Below, one piece after another: positions 61,778 to 64,000 of a stretch of 64,000 nucleotides of DNA. Under the pieces are notes generated by a model that did not search any database, had not been told where the DNA came from, and was given only the letters and a program-made list of their open reading frames with translations. The stretch is from Lumnitzera littorea (lineage: Eukaryota; Streptophyta; Magnoliopsida; Myrtales; Combretaceae), in the NCBI GenBank assembly GCA_024138015.1, contig JAMXBB010000010.1, positions 15,161,835 to 15,225,834 on the forward strand. Direction: 5' to 3'. The number at the start of each line of letters is the position of its first letter. Positions within the stretch are counted from its first letter, which is position 1. The translations under genes were made by a program, and so were the position numbers.

Positions 61778-63202
61778 CTAAAATTTAATCTCCGAGTGAC
61801 TAGTAAGCTTATCTTGCGTCCTTCTCTTCTTTCGGATCATGGGAGCTTGCTCTTCTTTGCCCTTGGTCCTCTTCAGTTGTGTTTCTAATGCCTTTATCTT
61901 CTAACGGTACTCCTTGCAACAGCTTTCCAACTCCTGCTCTCTTTTACTCGCCCTCTCTAGTTCAGCTTGCACTTCCCCCTTCTCCTTATTGTTTTCCATA
62001 TCTTTCAGCCCTTTTAGTTGGTGATAAAGAAATCCTTTAGTTGTCTGGCTTCTGGCTGTTATCCCTTTAGTGGTAGGGGTGGTCTTTCTTGTGCACCAAA
62101 GGGCTCGAATGTTCTAAAGCTTGGTTACTTTATCAACCATCGTCATGCCGGGGTTAAGGAAGTCCAATGAGACAGCTTCTAATGATGGTCTGGGGGTCAT
62201 GTCCTCAATGAGTCCATTGGCTGGAACGTATGCGGTGCAGAGGTTGAAGCCAATCAGAGGAACCGCTTTAAAGTCTCTATATCCTCTTATCATTTCCTTG
62301 CTTACAAACTACCTGGGTGTCAACAACAATTCTTTCGCTTTCATACTCTGAAAGTATTGGTCCCAGTAGCGACTAGCTATATTTTTCGGTAGCTCAATTC
62401 TTTCTCCAAAAGATTTGATGAGATCATATTGCTGACTAAACTTAGCCCGATTGAAATCAAGCTGGTAACTTCTCATGTGGCTAACGAACCAGACTACCAG
62501 TAGCACCATATTAGTTTTCAGATCTCCTCGTTTCTTTTTCTTGAGATGGTTTAGTGACTGGATCTGCTCGGCCAGAAGAGCCGGGACATATGATTTCCCT
62601 TCATGGAATTGGGCTACGAGTTCTACAATTCTGAATTGGACTCGATGTCTTTCATCAAGGAACAGGATAGTATTGAAGACCACCAATATAAAAGCGTTGA
62701 CCCGGTACTGGTGCCATGCTTCTAAACTTACATAAAAAACCTCACGTTTTTCTCTATGTTTCTCTTTAGTAGAAAACCAGTCCATGACATCCTCTAATCT
62801 AATGGTCTTTCCTTGATTTAGAACCCGGTTTATTTCGGTTTTTCTGATTCCCAGCAACTTACTGAAGATCTTTGGTGCTGTAGCTTCCAAGTCTGGGACA
62901 TAAATATCATCCGTGATTGCAGGAGCCTACAACAATTGGGAGTATTCTTCTAAGGTTGGGCTTAGCTGATGTAGGCCCATACAGAAATTGATGGATTTGG
63001 GCTCTTATAAGTGGACTAAGGCCCGCACTAGAGTGATGTTCACAGGGATCTTCTGTAGAGAGAGGATGGTCCCAATCTTGTTCTTAATAAACTCTTGTTT
63101 ATTTGGGCTGAAGAGTTGAAACCACGTTTAAAGCAGCTTTTGTGGCCAATGCGGTAGGTGGACATGAACGTCTTCAAAAGGCCCTTGACTTGGTGCAACC
63201 AT
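61778..63202 (-). pseudogene. Tat ORF1, plant-mobile-domain/DUF7745-like
   Basis: An extra 475-codon frame before gag, starting at the ATG at 63202 and ending at the TAG at 61778-61780. The first 300 codons resemble the DUF7745/plant-mobile-domain proteins often found in Ogre-like elements: TLEEYSQLL, a FDE-like turn, then SYVPALLAEQIQSLNHL and WFVSHMRSY (62309-62890). The last 100 codons are charged and coiled-coil-like (AELERASKREQELE). Six in-frame stops interrupt it (first near 63130, last near 61905), but the total length stays a multiple of three with no frameshift seen. Function of this ORF is not known. Confidence 0.7.
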
Positions 63203-63773
63203 GACCGAATCAAAATTAAAATTAAAATTAAAATTACAATTACAATGCATTCTAAACTTTACATAAAATTATTACAAGTTATTTACAAGGGAAGATTACA
63301 AATATAATCACAACTTCACAATTGCCTTTATCAATTTAGGTTCGCCACATCATAGGTTCTTGTGAATTTTTGAAAAAAGGTTTTGTGTGCTGAAAAAGGG
63401 TGGGTTCTAAAGGTTCTCAAGTTCTGCAACCACTACATTTTTCAAAGCAAGGTCGCATATGAACTTGAGTGGGGTAGCCTGATCGACTCCGGAAGGTGGT
63501 TACCTCACAACATCCGAAGCTTACACATGCATTTATGATGCAAAAAAGAAAAAAAAAATAAATAAATAAAAGATAAAAGTAAAACTCCTCAAAATTTCCC
63601 CTTAAATAAACTGCCACCACTGAAAAAAAAAAAATGTTAGTAAAAAACAAATAATCAAATACATAAAATAAGATACCTAATTTTTTTTATTATTTTTATT
63701 ATTTCATTTTTTTTATTTTTTTGAAAAATAATTCTATTTTCGGCAACTTCTAGTGGCTAGCCCTCTAGCAACC
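63203..63773 (-). other. Leader of Tat element
   Basis: Region between PBS and ORF1. Next to the ORF1 start there is a short (AAAATT)n repeat at about 63211-63246, and A/T-rich runs lie at 63545-63720. No gene. Confidence 0.6.
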
Positions 63774-63792
63774 CCCAATGGAGTCGCTAAAC
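63774..63792 (-). other. PBS of Tat element
   Basis: In element orientation the bases after the 5' LTR read GTTTAGCGACTCCATTGGG, one transition from the TGGCGACTCC-type PBS used by Tat/Ogre elements (tRNA-Arg class by literature). Confidence 0.7.
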
Positions 63793-64000
63793 TGTCGAGC
63801 TTGATTTTCGGTTTTCTATTTATTTCAAATTAATTTCCCCATTTCCGATTAATACTAAACCCTAACCCATTTAATATTAATCCTCGACTAAAAAAATTAA
63901 GAAATTAAGAAATTCCGGGTTTTTTATTGAAAATAATTTTTTGGAGTCACCACCCGAGCGAAGTCGGGAAAAGAAAAAGAAACCGTAACCAATTGGATGG
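63793..64000 (-). repeat. 5' LTR of Tat element, start only
   Basis: 208 bases matching 50498-50706. Differences are mostly C/T and A/G transitions, plus a short indel near 63900-63915. The rest of the LTR lies outside the window. Confidence 0.85.

Larger units (their letters stand above)
50498..64000 (-). mobile_element. Tat/Ogre-like Ty3/gypsy element
   Basis: Large minus-strand LTR retrotransposon that continues past the window. Tat/Ogre assignment rests on features seen together: PBS of TGGCGACTCC type, an extra ORF before gag, a protease with D-N-G-S, a frame break with candidate intron before RT, two RNase H domains, tandem repeats in the 3' UTR and long LTRs (2030 bp). All coding parts have stops, so this copy could move only with proteins from elsewhere. 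About 15 mismatches in about 205 aligned LTR bases (7-8%) suggest it is the youngest of the nested elements. Confidence 0.85.

Overview
This window is nuclear DNA from a flowering plant, probably a dicot. It is strongly AT-rich, has no bacterial-style gene organisation, and holds plant Ty1/copia and Ty3/gypsy LTR retrotransposons, PIF/Harbinger, hAT-like and Mutator-like DNA elements, and many AT microsatellites. I found no intact host gene. Nearly every recognisable coding stretch is a retroelement or transposase pseudogene carrying stops or frameshifts. Element families were assigned by reading translated motifs by eye; no database search was run.

Left part (1-22.5 kb): AT-rich intergenic DNA with small DNA transposons. 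There is a 641-bp fold-back element with a 9-bp target duplication (2578-3218, Mutator type), a 368-bp hAT-type MITE with an 8-bp duplication (6768-7135) and a longer relative near 18.1-19.2 kb. A dead PIF/Harbinger element (about 7.5-10.57 kb) keeps parts of both of its ORFs, and an internally deleted inverted relative lies at 15.0-15.65 kb. An orphan promoter-like cluster of ACGT and CCGAC motifs lies at 10.71-10.81 kb.

Middle (22.5-38.3 kb): a copia relic (22522-about 25270) has a 5' LTR, a tRNA-Met PBS, gag, protease and RT but no integrase core. It is broken by a truncated minus-strand gypsy relic (25.28-27.19 kb). At 28.22-29.11 kb two perfect palindromes (181 and 711 bp) flank a single N. 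A probable solo LTR ends at 32658. A 1.6-kb element with diverged terminal inverted repeats spans 34.10-35.71 kb.

Right part (38.3-64 kb): a nested retrotransposon stack. A Sirevirus-like copia (plus strand, about 38.3-45.15 kb) is interrupted at 45153 by gypsy element G1 (minus strand). The right-hand LTR of G1 is itself interrupted at 50498 by a large Tat/Ogre-like gypsy element (minus strand), which runs past the window end. LTR divergence counted by eye agrees with this order: about 16-18% for G1 and about 7-8% for the Tat element.

The Tat element is the most informative feature. In its own orientation it carries 5' LTR, a PBS of the TGGCGACTCC class, an extra ORF1 with a plant-mobile-domain/DUF7745-like region and a coiled coil, gag-pro, a candidate 218-bp intron whose removal restores the reading frame into RT, RT with YVDD, two RNase H domains, integrase, a 3' UTR with about 14 copies of an 82-bp satellite-like repeat, a purine tract and a 2030-bp 3' LTR.
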